Assembly (NCBI GenBank): GCA_964236465.1
Contig: CAXSBZ010000004.1
Location: forward strand, 92,157-156,156
Reading direction: 5' to 3'
DNA: 64,000 bases
Origin: Mucilaginibacter_A sp964236465
Lineage (GTDB): Bacteria; Bacteroidota; Bacteroidia; Sphingobacteriales; Sphingobacteriaceae
The notes beneath the pieces are model-generated. The model saw only the letters and a program-made list of their open reading frames with translations. It searched no databases and was not told the DNA's origin. This document shows, piece after piece, positions 44,381 to 53,719 of the stretch (the first letter of the stretch is position 1; each line of letters begins with the position of its first letter). A program made the translations under genes and the position numbers.

Positions 44381-47300
44381 TTAAGCCACAGTTTCATTAA
44401 TATTTCTTACTTTAACTTGGTAACCAATTCCCGGTTGTACGTTAAGTTCTTCTAATACGTAATAAGTACGTTCGCTCTTTAATGCTTTAGTAACCTCTGA
44501 TTCAGGATCGTTAACATTACCAAAGATGATTGCGTTGGTTGGGCAAGTTTGCTGACAAGCCGTTTTAATTTCACCATCTTTTAAAGACCGCTGATCAAGT
44601 TTAGCTTTTAATTTACCAGCCTGGATACGTTGAACACACATGCTGCATTTTTCCATTACCCCCCGAAAACGGGTAGTAACATCCGGGTTTAATACTAATT
44701 GTACATGCTCGTTGTTCAAATAATTGTCAAACCTAGAGTCATTCCAATAGTTGAACCAGTTAAACCTTCTTACTTTATACGGACAATTATTTGCACAATA
44801 ACGGGTTCCAACACATCTATTATAAGCCATATAATTTAAACCTTCTGATGAGTGTACAGTTGCCAAAACGGGGCAAACTGTTTCACAAGGAGCATGATCA
44901 CAATGTTGGCAAAGCATTGGTTGGTAAACTACAGAAACATGATCAAGATCCTCCAGTTTGTTAATCTCTTTTTCTTCAGTGATGGATTCATTACCTTCTT
45001 TGAAGCTATAATAACGGTCAATCCTGATCCAATGCATTTCCCTTCGGCGGCGTACTTCATCCCTACCCACAACAGGAACATTATTTTCAGCGTTACAAGC
45101 AACAATACATGCACCACAACCTGTACAAGCGTTTAGATCGATCGCCATTACCCAATTATATTGTGGCCGGTCATACTCATTCCACAAACTGTATGTTTTG
45201 TGTTCTGCTTCATGTCTTCCATTTGCAGAAGAAGGATCTTTTAAATATTTGTTAAAAGAAGTCTCTCGTATGATGTTACGGCCCTCATAAGAATGATGCG
45301 TTTGAGTTTGTGCTAAAACGTAAACATCACCGGTAGTGGCAATAGTTGCTGTTACAGCAGATTGAAAAGTTCCATTTTTGAAAACATAGAATGGAAAAGC
45401 ATTTTTACCAACTCCTGTTCCAACTTTTCCAGACGAAGTTCTGCCGTAACCTAATGCAACAGAAATTGTTTGTTGTGCTTGTCCGGGTTGTAACAATACA
45501 GGTAATTCTAATGTGTAATTCCCGGAAGTAACTTTTAAAACATCACCTTCTTTTATACCTAATTTTTCTGCATATTTTGGAGCAATAGCGGCAAAATTGT
45601 CCCAGGTGACTTTAGAAACAGTATCCGGTAGTTCCTGCAACCAAGGGTTATTTGCTTTTTTTCCATTTCCTAAATTAATAGTTTGGTAAACTTGTAACTC
45701 TACCTCTTTTGCACCTTTGACAGCTAATTGTGTTGTACGATTGACAATATTTTGAGCAATAGCATTTAAATTTTTATTAAAGGTATAAGTAGTTACCGGA
45801 GCATCTGCTGTTTTTATCAACCCTTTTTGAAGCAATAATTCCCAACCGGGCTGACCGGAAAGACCTGCTGTTGGAAGTAATTTAGTTTCCCAATTGTTTT
45901 TAACAAAAGTATAGTAATCTTTAACAGGATTATCAGACCAAATTAGCAAGCTTTGCTCTGCCTGGCGAGTATTGTAAACAGGATTAATAGTGGGTTGGAT
46001 TAATGTATAATATCCAGCAAAAGCATTATTATCACCCCAACTTTCTAGATAATGATGGTTTGGTGCAACAACCTGACACAAAGAACCAGTTTCATCACTA
46101 CGATCTGCAAAAGAAACTTTTAACCGTACTTTGGCTAAAGCATCTTTTAAATCTTTGCTGTTGTAATAATCGTAAACAGGATTGGCATCTATGAAAAATA
46201 TAGCATCAACTTCGCCGCGTTTCATTTCGTTAATAAATTCTACAAATTCAGCATCATTACCGGCATACTGGTAAGATGGGTTATCCAAATCGATTGTGGT
46301 GCCATAACTTCCTAATAAAGAATTAATTGCATTAACCAAAACCTGCATAGCTACATCATTGCAACCGCAAACTACTAATGCTCTGCCTTTTGCTGCCAAA
46401 AGCTCTTTTGCAACTAAAGTAATTGCGGTATCAGCTGATTTTGAACTAAGTGCCCGTGAACCTGGAAGAGTTGTGCCAGATAAGGCATTGTATAAATTAA
46501 TCAATGCTAAACCTTCTTCTGAAGGTTTGATTGGGATGCGTGTATCAGCATTAGTACCAGTCATGCTCATGCCAGCTTCAAACTGTACATGGCGGGACAT
46601 TTTTTTATTTTGGAGCGATTTATTATTTCTATTAGAAACCCATTGGCCCATAAATTCAACAGGAGAAATCCAGGTTCCCAAAAAGTCTGCACTAAAACTT
46701 ACAATAACATCTGCTTTTTCAAAATGATAATGAGGAAGCACTGCTTTTCCAAAACTGTTTTGATTGGCTTGAATGATACCTGTATAAGATATAGCATCAT
46801 AATTAATGAGTTTGGTTGCCGGAAATTTAGTGGTAAAAGAAGCAATCACTTCTTTTGTAGAAGGACTATGAACCGTAGAAGCAATAATTCTGATCTTTTT
46901 GCCACCGGCACTAATAGAAGCTAATTCTCTGGTGATGAAATTATCTACTGCTTGCCAAGAAGATTCATCTCCTTTTAAAACAGGATTTTGTAAACGAGTT
47001 ACGTCATATAAATCTAAAACTGAAGCTTGTGCTTGCGCATCCAAACTACCTTTTCCGATTAAGTCATCAGGATTACCTTCAACCTTAATCGGGCGGCCTT
47101 CTCTGGTTTTAACCAATATTGCCTGCCCATTATAACTTGATGTATAATAATTAGCAACGCCGGGAGTAACTTCTTCTGGTTTAATTAAATAAGGAATAGA
47201 TTTATGTACCGGAACTTTTTGACAGGCAGCTAATGTTACTGCACCTACACCAAATCCTAATGCTTTTAAAAAATCACGACGCGGAGTTTTAGCAGATAAT

Positions 47301-47425
47301 CCTGCTCCGCTTAAAACTTCTTCTATTGGAAGCGGTTCAGCAAATTCTCCTTTGTTTAGTTCAATAAACTCCGTCGAATTATTTAATTCCTCTAAACCTT
47401 TCCAGTATTTTTTGTTGCTTTCCAT
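44381..47425 (-). CDS. actB: Alternative complex III iron-sulfur subunit ActB
   Basis: ActB is the large periplasmic iron-sulfur subunit: a molybdopterin-oxidoreductase-like part without cofactor fused to a ferredoxin-like part. The 1014-residue product has a Tat signal near residue 48 (TPRRDFLKALGFGVGAVTLA) ending in LAAC, so it is probably a Tat-exported lipoprotein. The C-terminal third carries the cluster motifs CTGCGACIVACNAENN, CQHCDHAPCETVCP, CANNCPYKVRRFNWF and CSMCVQRIQAGK with CQQTCP. It follows actA by 45 bases. Partial motif copies at 45804-45817 and 46832-46845 are coding. Confidence 0.96.
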   Translation of the reverse strand: MESNKKYWKGLEELNNSTEFIELNKGEFAEPLPIEEVLSGAGLSAKTPRRDFLKALGFGVGAVTLAACQKVPVHKSIPYLIKPEEVTPGVANYYTSSYNGQAILVKTREGRPIKVEGNPDDLIGKGSLDAQAQASVLDLYDVTRLQNPVLKGDESSWQAVDNFITRELASISAGGKKIRIIASTVHSPSTKEVIASFTTKFPATKLINYDAISYTGIIQANQNSFGKAVLPHYHFEKADVIVSFSADFLGTWISPVEFMGQWVSNRNNKSLQNKKMSRHVQFEAGMSMTGTNADTRIPIKPSEEGLALINLYNALSGTTLPGSRALSSKSADTAITLVAKELLAAKGRALVVCGCNDVAMQVLVNAINSLLGSYGTTIDLDNPSYQYAGNDAEFVEFINEMKRGEVDAIFFIDANPVYDYYNSKDLKDALAKVRLKVSFADRSDETGSLCQVVAPNHHYLESWGDNNAFAGYYTLIQPTINPVYNTRQAEQSLLIWSDNPVKDYYTFVKNNWETKLLPTAGLSGQPGWELLLQKGLIKTADAPVTTYTFNKNLNAIAQNIVNRTTQLAVKGAKEVELQVYQTINLGNGKKANNPWLQELPDTVSKVTWDNFAAIAPKYAEKLGIKEGDVLKVTSGNYTLELPVLLQPGQAQQTISVALGYGRTSSGKVGTGVGKNAFPFYVFKNGTFQSAVTATIATTGDVYVLAQTQTHHSYEGRNIIRETSFNKYLKDPSSANGRHEAEHKTYSLWNEYDRPQYNWVMAIDLNACTGCGACIVACNAENNVPVVGRDEVRRRREMHWIRIDRYYSFKEGNESITEEKEINKLEDLDHVSVVYQPMLCQHCDHAPCETVCPVLATVHSSEGLNYMAYNRCVGTRYCANNCPYKVRRFNWFNYWNDSRFDNYLNNEHVQLVLNPDVTTRFRGVMEKCSMCVQRIQAGKLKAKLDQRSLKDGEIKTACQQTCPTNAIIFGNVNDPESEVTKALKSERTYYVLEELNVQPGIGYQVKVRNINETVA

Positions 47426-47469
47426 TTAAGCTTTGTAAACTGTGATTGTAAATGCTGTTTGTTAAAAAA

Positions 47470-48750
47470 TTAATAATGACATTTGCCACACTCTATACCA
47501 CCCAAAGATGCTGCTGTAACTTTTTCACCGCGTTTAATACGATCATGAACATCCGTCATGCGGTCATAATATGCGTTACCTTTATAGTTTACTTCGGTAC
47601 GCCTATGACATTGAATACACCATTTCATTGTTAATGGGGAATACTGATAAACTTCCTGCATTTCCTGAATTTGCCCATGACAAGTCTGACATCTGATGCC
47701 ACCTACTTTTACGTGTTGAGCGTGGTTGAAATAAGCAAAATCAGGCAAGTTATGTATGCGTACCCATTGTATTGGTTTTGCTTTTGTGCTATCATATTTT
47801 TGCGTTTGAGGATCATAACCCAAAGCATTATAAATCTTTTGAATTTCAGGAGATTCAGTTTTAACTACTTTATGGCAGTTCATACAAACATTTAAAGAAG
47901 GGATAGCAGCATTTTTACCTTTATATGCAGCTGAATGGCAATACTGGCAATCAATTTTCATGGCACCGGCGTGTAACTGATGCGAATACTTGATTGGTTG
48001 TACCGGCTGATATCCTTGATGAACATTAGTATTCCAAAGTGTAACCCAAGTCCAACTTCCTAAACCAATTACGGAACACAACACTACAAAAAATACAAAC
48101 TTTTTATTTTTAGCTAATAATTTAACAGTAGCTAAACGATCTATAGCTGGTTTTCCGGTTTCTTCCTCTTCAAAATCCTCAGATAGAATACCTTGTTTTT
48201 GCAACAGTAATCTTTCCAAAGTGCCAATAACGCGATTTAGAACAAGTATGATCAAAAAAGCAATCACAATCACACCGATCAAACCCAGCAGCATCATGTT
48301 GCTTGGACCAGAATCGGCCGCTGTTGCACCAGAACCACCCGCTACCGGTGCAGCCTTTGCCGCCTGTATTGTTTTCCACTGCGCTTTTACATATCCCAAA
48401 ATGTCTTTTACATCCTGATCGCTCAGGTTTGTAAATACACTCATTTGAGATTGATTGTATTGGTTATAAATCGTTAATGCTTTTGGATTTTTCGCTGCAA
48501 TTAAAGCTTGATTATTCTGAATCCATTTGATCAGATAAGCCTCATCAGGCTCTGAAGCGATGGTCGGGCCTAAAGCAGGACCAGTCATCCTTACATCAAT
48601 TTTATGACAAGAACCACAATTGCTGCTTTTAAATAGAGCTTCGCCTTTCGCCGGATCCTGTGCATAAACAGCATTACTTGTTGCCGCAAAAGCAATAACG
48701 ACCACCAGTAACCTTGAAATTTGCTTAAAAATCGATGAGATATTTCTCAT
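47470..48750 (-). CDS. actA: Alternative complex III multiheme cytochrome ActA, with fused cytochrome c domain
   Basis: ActA transfers electrons out of complex III. The 426-residue product has a signal peptide and an N-terminal cytochrome c domain with CGSCHKIDVRMTGPALGP. A Pro/Ala/Gly-rich linker and a membrane helix (about 150-175) and another near 217-240 follow. The C-terminal part has five more heme sites: CQYCH, CMNCH, CQTCH, CIQCH and CGKCH. That gives six CxxCH motifs, one more than the pentaheme core described for the family. It is the first gene of the cluster. Confidence 0.95.
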   Translation of the reverse strand: MRNISSIFKQISRLLVVVIAFAATSNAVYAQDPAKGEALFKSSNCGSCHKIDVRMTGPALGPTIASEPDEAYLIKWIQNNQALIAAKNPKALTIYNQYNQSQMSVFTNLSDQDVKDILGYVKAQWKTIQAAKAAPVAGGSGATAADSGPSNMMLLGLIGVIVIAFLIILVLNRVIGTLERLLLQKQGILSEDFEEEETGKPAIDRLATVKLLAKNKKFVFFVVLCSVIGLGSWTWVTLWNTNVHQGYQPVQPIKYSHQLHAGAMKIDCQYCHSAAYKGKNAAIPSLNVCMNCHKVVKTESPEIQKIYNALGYDPQTQKYDSTKAKPIQWVRIHNLPDFAYFNHAQHVKVGGIRCQTCHGQIQEMQEVYQYSPLTMKWCIQCHRRTEVNYKGNAYYDRMTDVHDRIKRGEKVTAASLGGIECGKCHY

Positions 48751-48827
48751 AGGGTAAATTATGCTTAAAATTTTAATGAAGTATCAAATAAGCCAAAATA
48801 GGATGTATTCTTACTAATGGCAGTTCA

Positions 48828-48860
48828 CAAAAGTATCATTTATAAAAATACGACTGACAA
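48828..48860 (-). promoter_or_regulatory. Possible promoter of the act-cox cluster
   Basis: On the minus strand, TACTTTTG (48835-48828) matches the -7 box TAnnTTTG, with a TTG 22 bases further upstream (48860-48858). It would give a leader of about 75 bases before actA. Nothing else clear is seen in 48751-48920. Confidence 0.4.
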
Positions 48861-48925
48861 TGTCCTGACTGATAAAACCAATTTATAAACATTCTAAATA
48901 AGGTTTATTCATGGATTTTCATGCA

Positions 48926-48974
48926 GTAAAAGAAGCATTTGAGAATAGAGTTTCTGACACATACTTCTTTTATC
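48926..48974. repeat. Inverted pair of the dispersed motif after the DHS-like gene
   Basis: GTAAAAGAAGCAT at 48926-48938 and ATACTTCTTTTATC at 48961-48974 face each other and can pair over about 11 bases around a loop of about 22. The pair is 24 bases past the stop of the deoxyhypusine synthase-like gene and upstream of the act promoter region, so it may insulate the two transcripts. Confidence 0.78.
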
Positions 48975-48997
48975 GTATAAAAATTTGTTTTTATAAA

Positions 48998-49975
48998 TTA
49001 TTGTTTTAAAATCCAGGCAAAAATCAACGGAACAACAATAGTTGCATCAGATTCTACAATAAATTTTGGTGTATCAATGGCTAATTTCCCCCAGGTAATC
49101 TTTTCATTTGGCACTGCGCCCGAGTATGATCCGTAAGAAGTAGTCGAATCAGAAATCTGGCAGAAATAGCTCCAGAAAGGGATATTTTCCATTTCCATAT
49201 CCTGGTACAACATCGGCACCACACATATTGGAAAATCACCTGCAATCCCGCCGCCAATTTGGAAAAAACCAATGCCTTTTCCATCAGAATTTTTGGGATA
49301 CCAATCTGCCAGCCAAGCCATATATTCAATACCGCTTTTCATGGTCGAGGCTTTAATTTGATTTTTAATTACATAAGAAGCAAAAATATTTCCCATCGTA
49401 GAATCTTCCCAACCCGGAACTACGATCGGGAGGTTTTTCTCCGCAGCAGCCAGCATCCATGAGTTTTTAGGGTCAATTTCGTAGTACTGCTCCAAATCTC
49501 CGCTCAGCAACATTTTGTACATATATTCATGCGGAAAATAACGCTCGCCGGCATCATCCGCATCTTTCCAAATTTTGTAAATATGTTTTTGTAAACGACG
49601 GAAAGCTTCTTCTTCCGGGATGCAGGTATCGGTAACGCGGTTGTAATGATCTTCCAGCAAATTCCACTCGTCTTGCGGGCTCAAATCACGGTAATTTGGC
49701 ACGCGTTTGTAATGAGAATGTGCTACCAGGTTCATAATATCTTCTTCCAAGTTGGCACCAGTGCACGAAATAATATCGATTTTATCTTCTCGAATCATTT
49801 CTGCCAGCGAAATCCCCAGTTCGGCCGTACTCATTGCGCCAGCCAAAGTAACCATCATTTTGCCACCTTCCAGCAAATGGGTTTCATAACCTTTGGCCGC
49901 ATCCATCAGTGCCGCAGCATTAAAATGCAGGTAATTTTTTTCTATAAATTGAGATATTGGTCCGCGTGTAGTCAT
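48998..49975 (-). CDS. Deoxyhypusine synthase-like protein
   Basis: The 325-residue protein belongs to the deoxyhypusine synthase (DHS) superfamily, NAD-dependent enzymes that move an aminobutyl group from spermidine. Family blocks are MVTLAGAMSTAELGISLAEM, DIISCTGANLEEDIMN, LPIVVPGWEDSTMGNIFASY and IGFFQIGGGIAGDFPICVVP. The lysine that forms the enzyme intermediate in true DHS (GGGVVKHH) is Gly here (residue 246). Bacteria lack eIF5A, so a polyamine-related or different reaction is likely. The gene stands alone. TATTTTTG about 20 bases upstream may be its promoter. Confidence 0.85.
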   Translation of the reverse strand: MTTRGPISQFIEKNYLHFNAAALMDAAKGYETHLLEGGKMMVTLAGAMSTAELGISLAEMIREDKIDIISCTGANLEEDIMNLVAHSHYKRVPNYRDLSPQDEWNLLEDHYNRVTDTCIPEEEAFRRLQKHIYKIWKDADDAGERYFPHEYMYKMLLSGDLEQYYEIDPKNSWMLAAAEKNLPIVVPGWEDSTMGNIFASYVIKNQIKASTMKSGIEYMAWLADWYPKNSDGKGIGFFQIGGGIAGDFPICVVPMLYQDMEMENIPFWSYFCQISDSTTSYGSYSGAVPNEKITWGKLAIDTPKFIVESDATIVVPLIFAWILKQ

Positions 49976-50092
49976 TATTCAAATTTAATTTTTGCAAAAA
50001 TATACATTTTGTTTAAACAGCATTTACATAGTTTGATGATTTGCTGCGTATAAGAACCTACCCGGAACAGCTATCTTCGCGCCGATATTTAC

Positions 50093-51211
50093 ATGAAAAG
50101 AATACTTCTTTTACCACTACTTTTTTGTTGTGCGCAGTTTGCAATAGCACAACCACAGTTTATTAAAAAAATATTCTTCGAAAAAGACAGTAGTAAAAGA
50201 AGCAGCTTGCTTCCGCTCCCGCTTGTTGCTTATGCTCAGGAAACCGGCTTAGAAATTGGTTTTGCCGCTTTATATTCTTTTTATGCGGATACTTCAAACC
50301 ATCAAACCAAAGTTTCCAATGTGTATTTGCCGGTTTCTTATACGTTTAAAAACCAAAGCCGCATCAGCTTAAAAACTGATTACTGGCTGCCCGAAAACAA
50401 TTATCATTTAACAGCGGACGTCGGTTTCTCCAATTATCCTTTTAACTTTTACGGAGTTGGAAACAATACCCGAAGTGCAAACGCTGATCTGCTTACTCAA
50501 AAACGTTTTCATGTGATTGCCGGTGCCGAGAAAGCTGTTTTTACCCATGTTTTTTTAGGGTTGAATATAGATTATGAAGACGATGCTTTTAAAAATAATC
50601 AACCCGGAGGTATTTTTTCTACCCAAAACTTTCGCGGAAGCCAGGGTGGCGGAAGTTTGCTTTACGGACCGAGTTTGATTTTTGACAACCGAAATACCAA
50701 TACTTACACACTAAAAGGTTTATACATCAATATAAATGGCGGTATTGTTAATAATTTGTACCGAACCAACTACAACGGCGGCTATCTCAACTTTGATTTC
50801 CGGCAATTTAATTCTTTATCTAAAAAATTCGTTTTGGCTTTCAACGGTAGTTATGAGTTTACTTTGGGCAATAGAACGCCATTTTATTTACTGCAAACTT
50901 TGGGCAATGATCAGTTGATGCGCGGTTACTATGGCGGCCGTTTTCGGGATAGAAATATTGTTGCGCTACAATCAGAACTGCGTTACCGCATGAGCGATCG
51001 CCTTGCAGCCGTTGGTTTTGGGGGAACAGGAACCGTTTACAACTCAAGTTTCAATCTAAACCAGTTGAAACCAAATTACGGCGGCGGTTTGCGCTACTTT
51101 TTTGATGTAGAAAAAGGCATCAGCATTCGTGCAGATTACGGCGTGGGAGAGAAACCGGCAGGCGAAAAACGGCAGTCTGGTTTTTATTTGAGTTTGGGTG
51201 AAGCTTTTTAG
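50093..51211 (+). CDS. Outer-membrane beta-barrel protein, BamA/surface-antigen type
   Basis: The 372-residue protein has a signal peptide (to about AIAQ, residue 19), followed directly by alternating strands to a C-terminal Phe (FYLSLGEAF), the classic outer-membrane barrel end. LMRGYYGGRFRDRNIVALQS resembles the conserved RGY-containing segment of Omp85-family barrels. No POTRA domains are present, so it is a barrel-only member. Function unknown. Motif copies at 50102-50115 (signal peptide) and 50205-50217 (partial) are coding. A near-consensus TATCTTCG lies 13 bases upstream of the ATG. Confidence 0.78.
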   Translation: MKRILLLPLLFCCAQFAIAQPQFIKKIFFEKDSSKRSSLLPLPLVAYAQETGLEIGFAALYSFYADTSNHQTKVSNVYLPVSYTFKNQSRISLKTDYWLPENNYHLTADVGFSNYPFNFYGVGNNTRSANADLLTQKRFHVIAGAEKAVFTHVFLGLNIDYEDDAFKNNQPGGIFSTQNFRGSQGGGSLLYGPSLIFDNRNTNTYTLKGLYININGGIVNNLYRTNYNGGYLNFDFRQFNSLSKKFVLAFNGSYEFTLGNRTPFYLLQTLGNDQLMRGYYGGRFRDRNIVALQSELRYRMSDRLAAVGFGGTGTVYNSSFNLNQLKPNYGGGLRYFFDVEKGISIRADYGVGEKPAGEKRQSGFYLSLGEAF

Positions 51212-51213
51212 GT

Positions 51214-51227
51214 GATAAAAGAAGCAT
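51214..51227 (+). repeat. Single dispersed motif copy (intergenic)
   Basis: GATAAAAGAAGCAT with flank CTTTTTAGGT. It exactly fills the gap between the stop codons of the barrel gene and the convergent methyltransferase gene. Confidence 0.8.
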
Positions 51228-52013
51228 TCAAAACCTTATCTTAAAATCCTCCTTTACCTGATCTTTTTTAAAGAAAACCAAACCGATCCAAAACAGATCA
51301 ATAGTTACCGAAACCTGCGGTTGTTGTTTGATTTTTTTCCAAGCAGATTTCATGCCTTCGCTCCAATAAATATCATCAAAAACGATCACGGTTTTATCAT
51401 AAGCTTTTGGTAAAATCCAATCGAAATACTTTAAAGTTGCTGCTTCGGTATGGTTTCCATCGATGAAAACAAAATCTACATTTTCCTTTTTTTCTAAAAC
51501 TTCAGGCAAAACCTGGTCAAAATTGCCAACAAGCAATTTAATATTTTTGGCTTCCATAACGGCAAAGTTTTTGGCGGCCACATCGGCAATTTCGCGGCAG
51601 CCTTCAATGGTAGTTATTTGTGCCGATGGATTGGCTCGGTTTAAATACAAAGAAGTTACGCCCAGGCAAGTGCCCAATTCAACTAAGTTTTTTGGCTCAA
51701 AATGCGCCACCAAACGAAAAATCAACTGCGCCAACCGCGGCGACTTTAGCACATTCTTGGCAATTTCCCGTACTTCTTTTACCGTACTTTTATTGGTGTG
51801 CGAGCCAGCACCCAAATCTACAACCGTTACTTTGGCCTTGCTTTGCAACAGTTGCTGCCTGATCTGTTCAATTGGCAGATATTCGGTTTTGGCATCAAAA
51901 TCGTAAAGCACATGGTCAATCAGCTCGTACACAAACGGCGAATGCACGCCATGCCGGTTTTTTGCGGTGAAGTAATGCTTGACATAATCCCGCGCAAATC
52001 TCCAGTTGAACAT
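51228..52013 (-). CDS. Class I SAM-dependent methyltransferase
   Basis: The 261-residue protein contains a Rossmann methyltransferase domain. KVTVVDLGAGSHTNKS is an N-terminal Gly-rich segment, LVELGTCLGVTSLYLNRA forms motif I, QITTIEGCREIADVA motif II, and VDFVFIDGNHTEAATLKYFD a later acidic motif. This order fits the methyltransferase 24/O-methyltransferase group. The substrate is unknown. A TATCTTTG box ends four bases before the ATG, so the transcript is probably leaderless. It is divergent from the SirB1-like gene. Confidence 0.83.
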   Translation of the reverse strand: MFNWRFARDYVKHYFTAKNRHGVHSPFVYELIDHVLYDFDAKTEYLPIEQIRQQLLQSKAKVTVVDLGAGSHTNKSTVKEVREIAKNVLKSPRLAQLIFRLVAHFEPKNLVELGTCLGVTSLYLNRANPSAQITTIEGCREIADVAAKNFAVMEAKNIKLLVGNFDQVLPEVLEKKENVDFVFIDGNHTEAATLKYFDWILPKAYDKTVIVFDDIYWSEGMKSAWKKIKQQPQVSVTIDLFWIGLVFFKKDQVKEDFKIRF

Positions 52014-52017
52014 GCGC

Positions 52018-52025
52018 CAAAGATA
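52018..52025 (-). promoter_or_regulatory. Leaderless -7 box at the methyltransferase gene
   Basis: On the minus strand TATCTTTG is followed by GCGC and then the ATG at 52013, the same four-base spacing as at hemW and prfB. Confidence 0.5.
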
Positions 52026-52028
52026 ATT

Positions 52029-52036
52029 TATATTTG
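52029..52036 (+). promoter_or_regulatory. -7 box at the SirB1-like gene
   Basis: TATATTTG on the plus strand lies 30 bases before the ATG at 52067. It is three bases from the divergent methyltransferase box, so the two promoters share one small region and may compete. Confidence 0.45.
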
Positions 52037-52066
52037 AAATAATTGTTGTTTAACCGATCCCGTTTT

Positions 52067-52942
52067 ATGCTCAATCCAACCGAAATAAATTCATTAGTAA
52101 AATTACTGGACGATCCCGACCAGGAAATATATAATCACGTACACGAAAAACTATTCTCTTATGGTGCCGAGGTAATCGCTCATTTGGAAGAAGCCTGGGA
52201 AAGTGCTTTCGATCCGGTATTGCAGGAACGCATTGCCGGATTGGTGCACGAAATCCAGTTTTCGAACCTGAAAAACGATTTAAAATTGTGGTGCCAAAGT
52301 GGTGCTTTTGATTTGCTGCGCGGCGCGCTCCTGTTGAACAAATATCAGTATCCGGATTTGGATGAACAGAAAATCATCAACCAGATTGAAGCCATCAAAC
52401 GCGACATATGGCTGCAAATGTTGTACGAAGCCAGCCCGGTAGAAAAAATAAAGCTGATGAACCATGTTTTTTACAACATTTACGGTTTCAGCGGCAATAC
52501 CACCAACCACCAGGACCCGCAAAATTCTTACCTCAGCCAGGTGATGGAAATGAAAAAGGGAAACCAGATTTCGCTGGCCGTCATCTATTCTGTAATTGCC
52601 CAAAAGCTGGATATTCCGGTTTTTGGGGTGAACTTGCCACAACATTTTATTTTGGCTTATGTAGATGAAAACGAACACATCGGAGCCGAAAACGGCGTTT
52701 TATTTTACATCAATACCTTTAACAAAGGCTTCGTTTTTGGAAAACGAGACGTGGATATGTTTTTAAAACAACTCAACCTGAAACCCGAACCGCAATATTA
52801 CGAGCCTTGCAGCAACTTGGAAATTATCAAACGGATTATCCGAAATCTGATTAGTTCTTACGAAAATTCTGGGTTAACAGAAAAGGTTGAGGAATTGACG
52901 GAATTGTTGGTGATTGCAAGTGAGGAGCATCCGCATTCTTGA
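52067..52942 (+). CDS. SirB1-like transglutaminase-fold protein
   Basis: The 291-residue protein (ATG at 52067; a TTG 24 bases earlier is in frame) has an N-terminal helical region with HEAT-like pattern, then a transglutaminase-like core2/SirB1 domain from about residue 90. LMNHVFYNIYGFSGNTTNHQ, the start NPTEINSLVKLLDDPDQEIY and GNQISLAVIYSVIAQKLDIP with LPQHFILAY are typical. The usual catalytic Cys position in this family is not obvious, as in many SirB1 proteins. Function unknown. Confidence 0.78.
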   Translation: MLNPTEINSLVKLLDDPDQEIYNHVHEKLFSYGAEVIAHLEEAWESAFDPVLQERIAGLVHEIQFSNLKNDLKLWCQSGAFDLLRGALLLNKYQYPDLDEQKIINQIEAIKRDIWLQMLYEASPVEKIKLMNHVFYNIYGFSGNTTNHQDPQNSYLSQVMEMKKGNQISLAVIYSVIAQKLDIPVFGVNLPQHFILAYVDENEHIGAENGVLFYINTFNKGFVFGKRDVDMFLKQLNLKPEPQYYEPCSNLEIIKRIIRNLISSYENSGLTEKVEELTELLVIASEEHPHS

Positions 52943-52999
52943 GAAAGAAGTCCGAAAGTTAGAAAAGTCTGGAAGATTGGCTGCATACTTTCGGTCTTC

Positions 53000-53719
53000 T
53001 TAATCATTATTAATCAAATTGTAAAAACTTCTACGATAACTATCGCCGATAGGAATTGAATGATCACTAATTTTGATGCGACTTTTTTCAATAGAAGAAA
53101 TATGTCGTAGTGCAATAATAAATGATTTATGTACACGTACAAATTCCTTTTGAGGCAACTGATCTTCTATATTTTTCAAACTTTGCAAACTTAGAACACG
53201 TTCCATTTTTGTTGTTACAGAGATATAGTTTTGTATGCTCTCTATAAACAAAATATCTTTAAGGTTTATCTTTTGAATGCGGTATTCTGTTTTTATAAAT
53301 AAAAACTCCAAAGGAAACCCTACTTGGGTTGTGGATGGCATGTTAACTTTATTATCTGGCACAAATGTTTGCAAAGCCTTTTCTGCGGCACGATAAAAAC
53401 GGTCAAATGCAATTGGTTTTAACAAGTAATCAATCACATCATGCTCATAACCATCCAAAGCATATTCAGCATAAGCAGTTGTAAGGATTATTTTGCTTTG
53501 TTTATTAGCTATTTTTATAAATTGCAAACCAGTTAAGCCAGGCATTTGAATGTCTAAGAAAACAAGGTCTATTAGTTGTTCGCGTAATATCTTTAAGCCG
53601 TCAATTGGATCGGTAGTTGTAGCAACTAATTCTAAAAAGGGTATTTTACTTATATACTCAACTAATATATCAATAGCCAAAGGTTTATCGTCTATGATAA
53701 TACAGCGTAACTGTTTCAT
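53000..53719 (-). CDS. LytTR-family response regulator
   Basis: The 239-residue protein has a receiver domain (CIIIDDKPLAI acidic pair; phosphoacceptor Asp in LVFLDIQMPGLTG; Lys in YLLKPIAFDRF). A LytTR DNA-binding domain follows (LFIKTEYRIQKINLKDILFI, SIQNYISVTT, FVRVHKSFIIALRHISSIEK). Its start overlaps the kinase stop by four bases, so the two-component pair is coupled. It lies downstream of the kinase gene; a divergent HExxH protein gene across the promoter region is a plausible target. Confidence 0.93.
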   Translation of the reverse strand: MKQLRCIIIDDKPLAIDILVEYISKIPFLELVATTTDPIDGLKILREQLIDLVFLDIQMPGLTGLQFIKIANKQSKIILTTAYAEYALDGYEHDVIDYLLKPIAFDRFYRAAEKALQTFVPDNKVNMPSTTQVGFPLEFLFIKTEYRIQKINLKDILFIESIQNYISVTTKMERVLSLQSLKNIEDQLPQKEFVRVHKSFIIALRHISSIEKSRIKISDHSIPIGDSYRRSFYNLINND

